From: Blastococcus carthaginiensis
GTDB lineage: Bacteria; Actinomycetota; Actinomycetes; Mycobacteriales; Geodermatophilaceae
Direction of reading: 5' to 3'
DNA length: 64,000 bases
Assembly (NCBI RefSeq): GCF_030731085.1
Contig: NZ_JASNFN010000030.1
Location: 1-64,000, forward strand
The position numbers and the translations under genes are program-made. This document shows, piece by piece, positions 13,731 to 22,378 of this stretch (positions are counted from its first letter, which is position 1; every line of letters starts with the position of its first letter). The notes beneath the pieces were generated by a model. It was not told the DNA's origin. It did no database searches and was given only the letters and a program-made list of their open reading frames with translations.

Positions 13731-15452
13731 TCAGGCCAGGAGGCCGCGGAGGCCGACCTGCGGGAGCGGTGCGGTGAGGTCCTCGTCCGGGACCGGCCGG
13801 CGCTCCCGGGACGGCACCGGCGGCCGCCCGCGGCGCTCGGCGCCGCCGGGGACCACGAAGCGGTAGGTGGCGTCCACGTCGCGGACGGCGAAGACGTCCT
13901 CGTCCGGGCCGGCGTGGTGCAGGACGACGGTGTCGAAGCGCTCGGCGACCCGGCGCAGCGAGTCGGCGTCGGAGACGTCGATGACGGTGCCGCCCGCGGC
14001 GAGCCCGTTGACCGGCACGATCCGGTCGGCGTGCCGCACGAGGAACTCGTCGGCGGCGTCGCCGCGGCCGGCCCGGCCGAGCACCGTCCCGACCGCGGCG
14101 ACGAGCAGGGCGAGCGCCAGCACGGCGAGGACCGCACCGCGGGCCACCCCGATGGGGACCGACAGGGCCAGGACGTCGAACGAGCGGGGGCCGACCGTCG
14201 TCACCGGCACGGAGGTCGGGGTCAGCGTCCTCAGCACGGTCTCGGGGTCGCCGGCCAGGCGCAGGGCCGTCGGGTCGAGCGCGAAGTCCAGCCCGGCCGG
14301 GGAGCCCGCCTCGAACGCCGTGCCCCGCACGGTGCCGGAGAGCGCCACGGTGGGGGTGACGGTCAGCGTCGCGGTGCTGCCCGAGACGCCGACCTCGGCG
14401 TAGTGCCGGGCCAGCACCTCGGCGGCGCGGGCGGCGTCGACGTCGACCGACGCCGTCGCCACCCCGTCGGTGAAGCCGACGACGGGGCCGCTGCCCAGGT
14501 AGGTGCTCCAGCCGTCGGCGGCCTGCACGGTGACGTCGAGGCGCAGGGCGCCCTGGAGGCCGGCGAGGTCCGGGCCGGTGACGGTGTCCTCGTAGGAGAC
14601 GGTCAGGCCGGTCGACAGCCGGGTCCACACGGTGTCCCCGGTCGCCACCGTCCCGTCGGGGTAGGTGGTGCCGCGCTCGGCGGTCCCGGCGTAGGAGAAG
14701 CGCCCCTGCTGGGTGACCGTGAGCGGCTCCTCGACCGTCTCGGTCCCGGGGACGACGACGAGGGCGCCGGCGCCGAGGGCGGCGACCAGCGCGACGGCCG
14801 CGGCGGTCAGCGCGACCTGGCGGGATCGTGCCCGCACGAGCACCGTCAGCGAACCGCGGGGCACCCGGGGCAGCTGCACCGAGGGCACGGAGAACGAGGG
14901 AACGGAGAACGACGGCAGGGAGACCGACGACAGGGAGACCGACGGCGTGCGCAGGGCGGGCAGCCGCCGGCGGAGCGCCCGGGCGCGGTGCCCGCCGCGC
15001 TTCCGGCGGCCCGCGGCGAGGACGAGGGCCGACGCGACACCCACGAGCGAGAGCACCGACGGCGAGCTGATCGCCTCCAGCGCCTTGCCGCCCTGGGGGA
15101 TGCGGACGAACAGCCGGCCGAGGATCTCCTCCTGCGTGGGGCGGTCCTCGTCGAGCCAGTCGTTGTTGTCCCCCTGGGTCACGAAGCCCTCGGCGTCCGC
15201 GGCGACGATGCGGTGCATGACGACCGTGTCGAGCGACTCGCTCCGGTAGGCGACGACCTCGCCCACGGAGTAGGAGCCGGCCCTGCTCAGGACGGCGAGG
15301 TCGCCGGTCCGGAAACCCGGTTCCATGCTCGTGCCGAAGGTGTTGATGTAGGTGGTGCCGCCCCCGAGCGTGGATGGCCAGAACAACCACATGGTCGCCA
15401 GCGCCAGCGCGATGACTGCGCTGGCGCGGGCGACCTTGGACGTGGCTGTCAT
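13731..15452 (-). CDS. SipW/ER-type signal peptidase I with C-terminal DUF5305-like region
   Basis: The 573-residue product starts with a membrane segment (residues 8-26), followed by TFGTSMEPGF with the catalytic serine S42. The general base is a histidine (H80 in VVMHRIV), with D95 in GDNND, as in archaeal/ER and Bacillus SipW signal peptidases rather than the Ser-Lys bacterial type. A second membrane segment is near 128-148. The long rest, with a membrane segment near 220 and a beta-rich part (VTQQGRFSYAG, TVWTRLSTGLTVSYED), fits DUF5305, ending with another membrane segment and a charged tail. It probably cleaves the small secreted protein encoded 67 bases upstream, with which it likely forms an operon. 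Confidence 0.8.
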   Translation of the reverse strand: MTATSKVARASAVIALALATMWLFWPSTLGGGTTYINTFGTSMEPGFRTGDLAVLSRAGSYSVGEVVAYRSESLDTVVMHRIVAADAEGFVTQGDNNDWLDEDRPTQEEILGRLFVRIPQGGKALEAISSPSVLSLVGVASALVLAAGRRKRGGHRARALRRRLPALRTPSVSLSSVSLPSFSVPSFSVPSVQLPRVPRGSLTVLVRARSRQVALTAAAVALVAALGAGALVVVPGTETVEEPLTVTQQGRFSYAGTAERGTTYPDGTVATGDTVWTRLSTGLTVSYEDTVTGPDLAGLQGALRLDVTVQAADGWSTYLGSGPVVGFTDGVATASVDVDAARAAEVLARHYAEVGVSGSTATLTVTPTVALSGTVRGTAFEAGSPAGLDFALDPTALRLAGDPETVLRTLTPTSVPVTTVGPRSFDVLALSVPIGVARGAVLAVLALALLVAAVGTVLGRAGRGDAADEFLVRHADRIVPVNGLAAGGTVIDVSDADSLRRVAERFDTVVLHHAGPDEDVFAVRDVDATYRFVVPGGAERRGRPPVPSRERRPVPDEDLTAPLPQVGLRGLLA

Positions 15453-15519
15453 GGGAGAGGCACCTCACCACGGTCGGGTGGTGCGGAAGCTGCGCCGCAC
15501 CACCCGTCCCGGCGTCGGA

Positions 15520-15909
15520 TTACTGGGCGATCGTCAGCCCGATGGAGTTGAACGAGACCAGCGGCTGATCCGGGACGGAGCAGGTGACGGGCGAGATCGT
15601 GGTCCGTGTGCCGACGACGCAGCTGATGGGGGTCCCGACGACGGTGCCCGGGGCCGCGCCGGTGCGCAGCGTCAGGAAGGCCTGCATGCCGGTGATGTCC
15701 TCGGTGATCTCGAAGTTGATCGAGTCCACCAGGGACTTGTCGGCCGCGTCGAGCACGTAGGCGATGTCCGTAGCGGTGGCGCCGCTGACCGTGGCGGAGC
15801 CGTAGCCGGCAGTGCTCGGCGGAACGGTGTTGCTGGCGGTGAAGGCGGAGGTGGTGGCGGCGACGCCGGCGACCGCGACACCGGCGAGCAGAACGCGCGA
15901 CAGGCGCAT
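15520..15909 (-). CDS. Small secreted protein, probable SipW-type substrate
   Basis: The 129-residue product has a signal peptide (MRLSRVLLAGVAVAGVAATT) followed by SAFTASNTVP, similar to the SipW-dependent signal region of TasA-like proteins. The mature part is about 105 residues, rich in serine, threonine and glycine, with predicted beta strands and two cysteines (SCVVGT, TCSVPD) that could form a disulfide. It precedes the SipW-type peptidase gene on the same strand. By analogy with TasA/SipW it may be exported and assembled on the surface, but no fibre domain is recognisable. The function is unknown. Confidence 0.75.
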   Translation of the reverse strand: MRLSRVLLAGVAVAGVAATTSAFTASNTVPPSTAGYGSATVSGATATDIAYVLDAADKSLVDSINFEITEDITGMQAFLTLRTGAAPGTVVGTPISCVVGTRTTISPVTCSVPDQPLVSFNSIGLTIAQ

Positions 15910-16226
15910 TGCAGTGGTCCTGTTCTCTCAGTGGCCCAGACCCGCCGGGATGCTGGTCACCCGGTCCACGTGCTGGCTGCGCCGAATCATTGACGCCCCT
16001 GTTCTCGGCACGGCCCCGCGCATTCTCAACTCCTGCCCCAAAAGAAGCTCGAGTCGCTGAGTCGACATTTCCGGGGCGGTCACCGAATGGCACCGGAATG
16101 GTCTCCGCCGGGCCGGATCAGCCACCGACCGGCGCGCCTTCCCCGGCCTCCTGCCGTGCGCCCTACGGTTCCGGGACGGCCCGCTCACGGGCCGGTCCGC
16201 CGATCAGCCGCAGGAGGGAACGGGTC
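15910..16226. promoter_or_regulatory. Divergent intergenic region, secreted protein / chemoreceptor
   Basis: This stretch of 317 bases separates two divergent genes and shows no coding signal. Its middle (about 15985-16090) is visibly less GC-rich than the flanking genes, as expected for promoters. A strong ribosome binding site, AGGAGGG at 16212-16218, serves the chemoreceptor gene. No operator could be identified. Confidence 0.5.
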
Positions 16227-17477
16227 GTGCGTCCGTCCACGTCGTCAGGTCCCGCTCCGCTTCCCCCCGCGACGCCGGCGGTCGTCCCGGCGCCCCGCGC
16301 ACCCCGGCGCGCCGCCGAGCGGGACACCAGCATGGAGGATGCCGCCCGGCAGGCCGGCGTCCTCGCCCAGGCCTCGCGCGAGGTCTCCGACACCTCCGCG
16401 GAGGCCGCCGCTTCTCTCGCCGAGCTGCGCGCTGCGATCGGCGACATCTCCGCGAGCACCGGCCGGGCCTCGGCCGTCGCCGAGGAGGCGGTGCAGGACG
16501 CGCGGGCGGTCGACGAGCGGATCGCCGCGCTGCAGACCGCGAGCGAGTCGATCACCCAGTTCGTGCGGCTGATCAGCGCGATCAGCCAGCAGAGCCGCTT
16601 CCTCGCGCTGAACGCCTCCGTCGAGGCCGCCCGCGCCGGTGACCTCGGCCGCGGGTTCGCCGTCGTCGCCGACGAGGTCAAGGAGCTCGCCGACCGGACG
16701 GCGCAGGCCGCCCGCGACATCGACGCCCAGATCACGGCGGTGCAGCGGGAGACCCAGCACGCCGTCGAGGCGGTCCAGCGGATCACCGGCACGCTCGGCT
16801 CGATCGCCGAGGCGCAGGACACCATCGCCGCCGCGGTCGAGCAGCAGCGGGCGGCCACCGACCGCGTCGTGGAGAACGTCGAGCGCGCCGCCGGCGGCTC
16901 CGCCCGGATCAGCGAGGCCGTCGGGCAGCTGGCCGAGAGCCAGCGGGTGGTCTACGTCCGCCGGGCCCTGGCGGTGGCCGAGCAGCAGCTGGCCGACCTG
17001 GGCGGCGCGCGGCTCGGCGCGGGCCGGACCAGGCTGACCGTGCGCGACCAGACCACCGGGGCCACGCGCACGGCGGAGCTCCCCGACCTGCTGGTCGGCG
17101 GCCGGCCGCTGGAGCGCAGCGACGACCCCCGGCGCGCGGCCGTGCTGGTCGACGACGTGGTGCGCGAGGTCGGGGGCAGTTGCACGGTGTTCCAGCGCCT
17201 GGACGGCGACGGCGGCATGGTGCGCGTGGCGACGACGGTGCTGAACCCGGCCGGCCGGCGCAACGTCGGCACCGCGATCGGCCGCACGAACGCCGACGGC
17301 CGCCCGAATCCGGTGCTCGCGGCGGTCCTCGCCGGCGAGACCTACACCGGCGCCGCCACGGTGGCCGACCGGCCGTACTTCACCGCCTACACCGGGCTGC
17401 GGGACGACGCGGGGGCCCTGATCGGCATGCTCTACGTCGGGCTGCCGCTGGACGCCATGCCCGGAACGGGCGCCTGA
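16227..17477 (+). CDS. Soluble methyl-accepting chemotaxis protein with C-terminal Cache-like sensor
   Basis: The GTG at 16227, 8 bases after AGGAGGG, gives 416 residues. There is no transmembrane segment. A proline-rich N-terminus is followed by a chemoreceptor coiled coil from about residue 35 to 245. Its hairpin tip is ISAISQQSRFLALNASVEAA at 117-136 followed by GRGFAVVADEVKELA, the part that contacts CheA/CheW. The C-terminal 150 residues (GGSCTVFQRLDG, NPVLAAVLAGETYTG, YFTAYTGLRD, MLYVGLPL) look like a single Cache domain, normally extracellular. The order signalling-then-sensor is unusual. No che or flagellar gene lies in the window, so it may signal in another pathway. Confidence 0.85.
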   Translation: MRPSTSSGPAPLPPATPAVVPAPRAPRRAAERDTSMEDAARQAGVLAQASREVSDTSAEAAASLAELRAAIGDISASTGRASAVAEEAVQDARAVDERIAALQTASESITQFVRLISAISQQSRFLALNASVEAARAGDLGRGFAVVADEVKELADRTAQAARDIDAQITAVQRETQHAVEAVQRITGTLGSIAEAQDTIAAAVEQQRAATDRVVENVERAAGGSARISEAVGQLAESQRVVYVRRALAVAEQQLADLGGARLGAGRTRLTVRDQTTGATRTAELPDLLVGGRPLERSDDPRRAAVLVDDVVREVGGSCTVFQRLDGDGGMVRVATTVLNPAGRRNVGTAIGRTNADGRPNPVLAAVLAGETYTGAATVADRPYFTAYTGLRDDAGALIGMLYVGLPLDAMPGTGA

Positions 17478-17567
17478 CCGCTCCCGCCGTGACCCGATCC
17501 ACGGCCGCCGTCCTCTAGGTTGGGCCCCGGACGCGCCGCGTCACTGGGCGGGCACGAGGGGGATGCG

Positions 17568-18659
17568 GTGAAGCGGTCACGGCGCGTGAACGCCGCGCTG
17601 CCGGCCCTCGTGCTGCTGCTCGTCGTGATCGCCGAGGTCGTCAGCGGCCGCGGCCAGGTGGTGCTCGGGCTCAGCGTCATCGCACCGCTCGCCTCGGCCA
17701 CCTTCCTGGGCCGGCGGACCACGGTCGCCTACGCCGCGGCCGCGTTCGTCGTCGCCACCCTGCTGGGCCTCTACAGCCAGCAGTACACCGCCGAGACGGC
17801 GGTGGCGCAGACCATCCGCCTGATCGCCGTCGCCCTCGGCGGCGCGCTGGCCGTGGTCACCTGCCAGCTGCGGCTGCGCCGGGAAGCCCACGTCGCCCGG
17901 CTCGGCGCCGAGGCCGCGGCGACGCGGGCCGCCGTCCGGACCGGGGAGACGCTGCAGCGGGCCCTGCTGGGCGACATCCCGACCGTCCCGGGACTGGAGA
18001 CCACCGCGCGCTACCTCCCCGGCGCCCGGGAGGCCCAGGTGGGCGGCGACTGGTACGACGCCTTCCCGCTGTCCGACGGGCGGACGATGCTGGTCATCGG
18101 CGACGTCGCCGGCCACGACGCCCCGGCGGCGGCCACCATGGCGCAGACCCGCGGCATGCTGCGCGCCCTGGCCCGGGTGGGGCACGGCTCCCCCGCCGCC
18201 GCGCTGACCGTGCTGGACGACGTCCTGGCAGGGCTGGGCCTGGAGACGCTGGTGACGGTCGCCGTGGCCACCATCGACCCGCGGGGTGCGGTGGACGGCG
18301 CGGTGCCGCTGCAGTGGTCCAACGCGGGGCACCCCCCGCCGGTGCTCGTGCGGGCCGACGGCCGGGTCGAGGTGCTGGAGCGGATGCCCGACCGGCTGCT
18401 GGGCGCCGGCCCCGGCGACGGGCCGGCGCGCACCGACCACGACCTGCTGCTGCACCGGGGCGACACGCTGCTGCTCTACACCGACGGGCTGGTCGAGCGC
18501 CGCGGCATGACCCTCGACGACGGCACGACCTGGCTGGTGCGGACGCTGCGGGAGCTCGGCCGGGAGCCCCTGGACCGCATGTGCGACGGGCTGCTCAGCG
18601 CCCTGGGCAGCCGGGGCGACGACGACATCGCGCTGCTGGTGGTGCGGCTCCCCACCTGA
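17568..18659 (+). CDS. Membrane-anchored SpoIIE-type (PP2C) serine phosphatase
   Basis: The GTG at 17568 follows GAGGGGGA with good spacing and gives 363 residues. About four hydrophobic segments fill residues 8-105, then a short coiled region leads to a SpoIIE/RsbU phosphatase domain: LQRALLGDIP, GGDWYDAFPL, VIGDVAGHDA, SNAGHPPPVL, LLYTDGLVERRG and GDDDIALLVV. Acidic residues in GGDWYD, GDVAGHD and DDD bind the Mn or Mg ions. Such proteins usually dephosphorylate anti-anti-sigma factors in partner switching. No such partner is in the window, so its target is unknown. It starts 90 bases after the chemoreceptor gene and could be co-expressed. Confidence 0.88.
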   Translation: MKRSRRVNAALPALVLLLVVIAEVVSGRGQVVLGLSVIAPLASATFLGRRTTVAYAAAAFVVATLLGLYSQQYTAETAVAQTIRLIAVALGGALAVVTCQLRLRREAHVARLGAEAAATRAAVRTGETLQRALLGDIPTVPGLETTARYLPGAREAQVGGDWYDAFPLSDGRTMLVIGDVAGHDAPAAATMAQTRGMLRALARVGHGSPAAALTVLDDVLAGLGLETLVTVAVATIDPRGAVDGAVPLQWSNAGHPPPVLVRADGRVEVLERMPDRLLGAGPGDGPARTDHDLLLHRGDTLLLYTDGLVERRGMTLDDGTTWLVRTLRELGREPLDRMCDGLLSALGSRGDDDIALLVVRLPT

Positions 18660-18772
18660 CGGGCAGCGCGGATGCCGGGCCGGTCGGGATGCCGCACGAT
18701 GAGCACACCGCCGGACACGGGCGGTGACCCGGTGCGACGGCGACGCCGCCGTCCCCCACATCAGGAGCTCCC

Positions 18773-19738
18773 ATGCGATCTGCCCGCGTGCTCGTCGCCC
18801 TGCTCACCGCCACCGCGCTGACCGCCTGCGGCGGCGACGACCCCGGCCCGGGCGGGGGCGGCTTCCCGTCGGAGAGCGTCCGGCTGCTGGTCCCGTACAC
18901 CGCGGGCGGCCCGACCGACATCGCGGCGCGCGCCCTGGCCGCGCACATGGAGGAGGAGCTGGGGGAGTCCGTCGTCGTCGAGAACCTCCCCGGGGCCTCG
19001 GGCGCCACCGCGTACCAGCAGCTGATCCAGGAGGAGGCCGACGGGCACACGCTCTCCATGACCGCGCTGCCGACCGCGGTGCTCAACTACCTGACCAACG
19101 ACATCGGCTACACCCGCGAGGACTTCACCCCGATCGGCGTCGTCACGCGCGTGCCGTCGGGCATCGTGGTGCCGGCCGACTCGCCGCACCAGGACCTGGC
19201 GTCGCTGTTCGGCGCCGCGCAGGACGAACCCGGCTCGGTCACCGTGGGCACGCCGGGCGCCACCAACACCCACGCCGCCGAGGCGCGGCGGATCACCCAG
19301 CTCTACGACGTCCCGCTGACCGTCGTCCCGTTCGACGGCAACTCGGAGGTCCAGACGGCGCTGCTGGGCGGCAACGTGACCGCCGGCTTCCTCAACCTCT
19401 CGCAGGACGTGCTGCCGGCCGTCGAGTCCGGCGACCTGCGCGTCCTCGCCGTCGGCAGCGAGGAGCCGCTGCCCTACGTGGACGCCCCCACCTTCGTCGA
19501 CGAGGGGTACCCCGAGCTCGTCCAGAGCACGACGACCTTCGGGGTCGTCGCGCCCGCCGGGCTCCCCGACGACGTGCGGCAGACGCTCGAGGACACGCTG
19601 CGCAGCGCGGCGGAGGAGGCGAGCGTGGTGGAGACGCTGGACGAGCGGTACGTACCCGAGGAGTTCATCGACGGCGAGGGCCTGGCCGAGCTGTTCACCG
19701 AGACCGAGGAGACCTTCCGCGGCGTCCTGGACGGGTGA
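18773..19738 (+). CDS. TctC/Bug-family solute-binding lipoprotein
   Basis: The 321-residue protein begins with a lipoprotein signal ending LTAC, with the lipid-carrying cysteine at position 19. The body has the Bug/TctC pattern: VRLLVPYTAGGPTDIAARAL, VVVENLPGASGATAY and FGVVAPAGLPDDVRQ. These proteins capture carboxylates or other small molecules outside the membrane for tripartite tricarboxylate transporters. No TctA or TctB membrane gene is adjacent, so it works with a distant transporter or as a sensor. It faces the phosphatase gene at 19754 tail to tail, 15 bases apart. Confidence 0.88.
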   Translation: MRSARVLVALLTATALTACGGDDPGPGGGGFPSESVRLLVPYTAGGPTDIAARALAAHMEEELGESVVVENLPGASGATAYQQLIQEEADGHTLSMTALPTAVLNYLTNDIGYTREDFTPIGVVTRVPSGIVVPADSPHQDLASLFGAAQDEPGSVTVGTPGATNTHAAEARRITQLYDVPLTVVPFDGNSEVQTALLGGNVTAGFLNLSQDVLPAVESGDLRVLAVGSEEPLPYVDAPTFVDEGYPELVQSTTTFGVVAPAGLPDDVRQTLEDTLRSAAEEASVVETLDERYVPEEFIDGEGLAELFTETEETFRGVLDG

Positions 19739-19753
19739 GCGCGGGCGCGGTCG

Positions 19754-21508
19754 TCAGCTGCGGCGGACGAGCACGAAGGCGACGTCGTCGTCCGGGGCGT
19801 CGCCGAGCAGCCGCTCGGTGAGCTGCGCCTTCAGCTCCGCCGGGCCGAGGTGCCGGCCCTCGGCCAGCGCCGCCGCGGCCCGGCCGATGCCCTCGTCCAT
19901 GGCCTCGTCCCGCCGTTCGACCAGGCCGTCGGTGTAGAGCAGGAGCGTGGAGCCGGCCGGGAGCACGACCTCGGCCTCGGGCCGGTCGAGCCCCTCGACC
20001 ACCGCCAGGGGCAGGGAGGCGGCGTCCTCCAGCAGGCGGGTCCCGCCGTCGGCCTCGGCGAGGACCGCCGGCGGGTGACCCGCGCTGCTGTAGCGCAGCG
20101 ACCCGGTGCGCGGATCGAGGACCGCGCAGAACACCGTGCTGACCGCGGCGCCGGGCACCATGGCGGCGAACCGGTCGAGCGCCTCGAGGGCGTGGGAGGG
20201 GGACCGGCTCTCCAGCAGCAGGGCGCGTCCGGCGCTGCGCAGCTGCCCCATCACCGCGGCGGCGGGCAGCCCGCGACCGACCACGTCGCCCACGACCACG
20301 CCGTAGCCGCCGCCGGGCAGGTCCACCACGTCGTACCAGTCGCCGCCCACCTCCAGGGTCCCGGCCGCCGGCTCGTAGTGGACGGCGAACCCCTCGGGCA
20401 GCACGGTGGGGCCGAGGACCGCGCGCTGCAGGGTGACGGCGACGTCGGTGAAGAACTGCGCCCGCGCCCGCTCGGACCGCGCCCGCTCCTCGGCCCGGCG
20501 GCGCTCGGCCGCGACCGCCTGCGCATCGGCGACGGTCGCGGCGACCTGCCCCGCGACCAGCGCCATGAAGACGCGGTAGTCGTCGTCCAGGGGGAGGTGG
20601 GGGCTGGCGCCCAGGACCAGGGCGCCGATCGGCCGCTCGGCGCCCGCGGCGGTGAGGGGCAGGACGACGGCGGTGTCGACGTCGACCTGCGCGGCGGGGC
20701 TCGCGCCGGCGATCGAGAACCCCGGCAGGAGCTCCGCCAGGCCGGTGACCGTCTGCGCCTCTCCCGTGGCCATCGCCCGGAACACCTGCTCGGGGACGTC
20801 GCCGGTGGCCGGCCCCCCGCGGACGGCGAGGCCCTGCCCGGCGACGAAGCGCGGCACCCCTGCGTCGTCGGCCAGGTAGACCAGACCGAACGGGCAGTCG
20901 GGCCGGGCGTCGGCGAGCAGCTCGAGCGCGGTGACGACCGCTTCGGTCGTGTCCCCGTGCGCGGCCCGCGGCAGGCTGCCCAGCCGCTGCAGGACGCCGA
21001 GCCGGCGGGCGGTGAGCACCCGGGACGTGGTCTCGACGACCGTGTCGAGCAGCCCGACCACCGCGCCGCCGGGCTCGACGACCGGGCTGTAGGCGAAGGT
21101 GAAGTAGGTCTCCTCGTCGTACCCGTGCCGGGTCATCACGAGCGGGAGGTCCTCGTCGTAGGTGGCACCGCCGGCGTAGACCTCGGCGATCATGGGCTCG
21201 ATGTCGGCCCACACGTCGGGCCAGACGTCGGCCACCCGCTCGCCGAGGGCCGCGGGGTGCCGCCCACCCAGGATCGGCGCGTAGCCGTCGTTGTAGACCA
21301 TGACCAGCTCGGGCCCCCACATGAGCAGCATGGGGAACCGGGAGTTCAGGCAGATGCTGACGGCGCTGCGCAGCGTCGGCGACCAGTCCTGCTGCGGCCC
21401 CAGCGGGGTGTCCGCCCAGTCGTGCTCGAGGACCATCCGCTGGAGCTCCGACCGGGGGTTCCCGGGGATCAGCTCCGCCAGTTGCCTGTTCAGCGCTGCG
21501 CTCCCCAC
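19754..21508 (-). CDS. PAS-GAF-SpoIIE serine phosphatase
   Basis: From the GTG at 21508 the product has 584 residues; a longer frame to 21688 adds a leader without coding character, but the start is not certain as no strong ribosome site is visible. An N-terminal PAS domain (MLLMWGPELVMVYNDGYAPI) is followed by a GAF domain near 170-340, a coiled linker rich in E and R, and a SpoIIE phosphatase domain: LEVGGDWYDVVDL, VVVGDVVGRG, SSAGHPPAVL, LLYTDGLVERRD, DDDVAFVLV. It is probably a cytoplasmic sensor that dephosphorylates an anti-anti-sigma factor. It is one of two SpoIIE phosphatases within 4 kb, on opposite strands. Confidence 0.87.
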   Translation of the reverse strand: MGSAALNRQLAELIPGNPRSELQRMVLEHDWADTPLGPQQDWSPTLRSAVSICLNSRFPMLLMWGPELVMVYNDGYAPILGGRHPAALGERVADVWPDVWADIEPMIAEVYAGGATYDEDLPLVMTRHGYDEETYFTFAYSPVVEPGGAVVGLLDTVVETTSRVLTARRLGVLQRLGSLPRAAHGDTTEAVVTALELLADARPDCPFGLVYLADDAGVPRFVAGQGLAVRGGPATGDVPEQVFRAMATGEAQTVTGLAELLPGFSIAGASPAAQVDVDTAVVLPLTAAGAERPIGALVLGASPHLPLDDDYRVFMALVAGQVAATVADAQAVAAERRRAEERARSERARAQFFTDVAVTLQRAVLGPTVLPEGFAVHYEPAAGTLEVGGDWYDVVDLPGGGYGVVVGDVVGRGLPAAAVMGQLRSAGRALLLESRSPSHALEALDRFAAMVPGAAVSTVFCAVLDPRTGSLRYSSAGHPPAVLAEADGGTRLLEDAASLPLAVVEGLDRPEAEVVLPAGSTLLLYTDGLVERRDEAMDEGIGRAAAALAEGRHLGPAELKAQLTERLLGDAPDDDVAFVLVRRS

Positions 21509-21712
21509 CGGCCGGGCACGCCCCGCGCCGCCGATCCGGTGACCGTCCGCTCGTGCCGCGCGAATCCTCGCACCCGCACCCGCGGCAGGTGCATTGGGCA
21601 CGACCGGGAGGCACCCCGCCGGGTCGCCCCTGCCGCGGATCGCCGGCCCCGGGGGCACGGACTCGTGGCCGCCGGCGCCGACGGCCACGAGTACACGGGG
21701 TTCGCGCGCTGC

Positions 21713-22315
21713 TCAGCGGGAGTAGTACTCCACGACCAGCTGCTCCTCGCAGACCACCGGCACCTCGTCGCGGCCCGGCGTCCGCTCGTAGCGGCAGACC
21801 AGGTCGGCCAGCCGCACCTCGAGGTAGGCCGGCGGCTCGGCGTGCGCCCCGGAGGCGGCGACGACGAACGGCTCCTTGGCCCGCGACTTCTCGGCGACCT
21901 GCACGAAGTCACCGGGCTGGAGCCGGTAGGAGGGGCGGTCGACGCGCTTGCCGTTGACCAGCACGTGCTGGTGGGTGACGAACTGGCGGGCCTGGTAGAT
22001 CGTGCGGGCGAAGCCGGCCCGCAGCACGGTGGCGTCCAGCCGCGACTCGAGGTCCTGGATCAGCGCCTCACCGGTCTTCCCGCCGCTGCGCTTGGCGCGG
22101 TCGAAGGCGGCGCGCAGCTGGGTCTCGCTGATGTCGTACTGCGCGCGCAGCCGCTGCTTCTCCTTGAGGCGGGTGGAGTAGTCGCTGTCCTTGCGACGCT
22201 TCCGCCCGTGCTCGCCCGGCGGGTAGGGGCGGCGCTCGAAGTACTGGACGCACTTCGGCGTGAGCGGGATGCCCAGCGCGCGGCTGAGCCGGACCTTGGG
22301 ACGGGGCGTGTTCAC
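21713..22315 (-). CDS. rpsD: 30S ribosomal protein S4, standalone type
   Basis: The 200-residue product is S4, which binds 16S rRNA early in 30S assembly. Recognisable blocks are PYPPGEHGRKR, EKQRLRAQYDISETQ, KTGEALIQDLESRLD, IYQARQFVTHQHVLVNGK (S4 RNA-binding domain) and the end EEQLVVEYYSR. The zinc-binding cysteine cluster of the C+ form is absent. The wording is closest to the S4 that Streptomyces encodes away from the ribosomal alpha operon. The GTG start follows GGAGGT by 5 bases. An iron-box-like site lies 13 bases upstream, shared with the divergent DUF2470 gene. Whether a second S4 exists in the genome cannot be told here. Confidence 0.93.
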   Translation of the reverse strand: MNTPRPKVRLSRALGIPLTPKCVQYFERRPYPPGEHGRKRRKDSDYSTRLKEKQRLRAQYDISETQLRAAFDRAKRSGGKTGEALIQDLESRLDATVLRAGFARTIYQARQFVTHQHVLVNGKRVDRPSYRLQPGDFVQVAEKSRAKEPFVVAASGAHAEPPAYLEVRLADLVCRYERTPGRDEVPVVCEEQLVVEYYSR

Positions 22316-22328
22316 TCGGGACCTCCGG

Positions 22329-22347
22329 TTTGGTTAGGCTCACCTTA
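22329..22347. promoter_or_regulatory. Iron-box-like site (DtxR/IdeR type)
   Basis: TTTGGTTAGGCTCACCTTA matches the DtxR/IdeR consensus TTAGGTTAGGCTAACCTAA at 16 of 19 positions by my count, including the whole GGTTAGGCT half. It sits between the divergent rpsD and DUF2470 genes, 31 bases from the DUF2470 start. The match is direct; binding by an iron regulator is inferred. Confidence 0.65.
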
Positions 22348-22378
22348 CTACTCGCCCACGAGCACACCGAGGTGGTCC

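Noticed and set aside
21713..22315. Zinc-regulated alternative S4, by analogy with zinc-controlled ribosomal paralogues.
   Set aside because: The upstream dyad fits the iron box much better than a Zur box, and no other zinc-regulated gene is adjacent.
19850..22378. Plus-strand frame running from 19850 into the DUF2470 gene.
   Set aside because: It is antisense to the PAS-GAF-SpoIIE and rpsD genes; only the part from ATG 22379 shows family motifs and a ribosome site.
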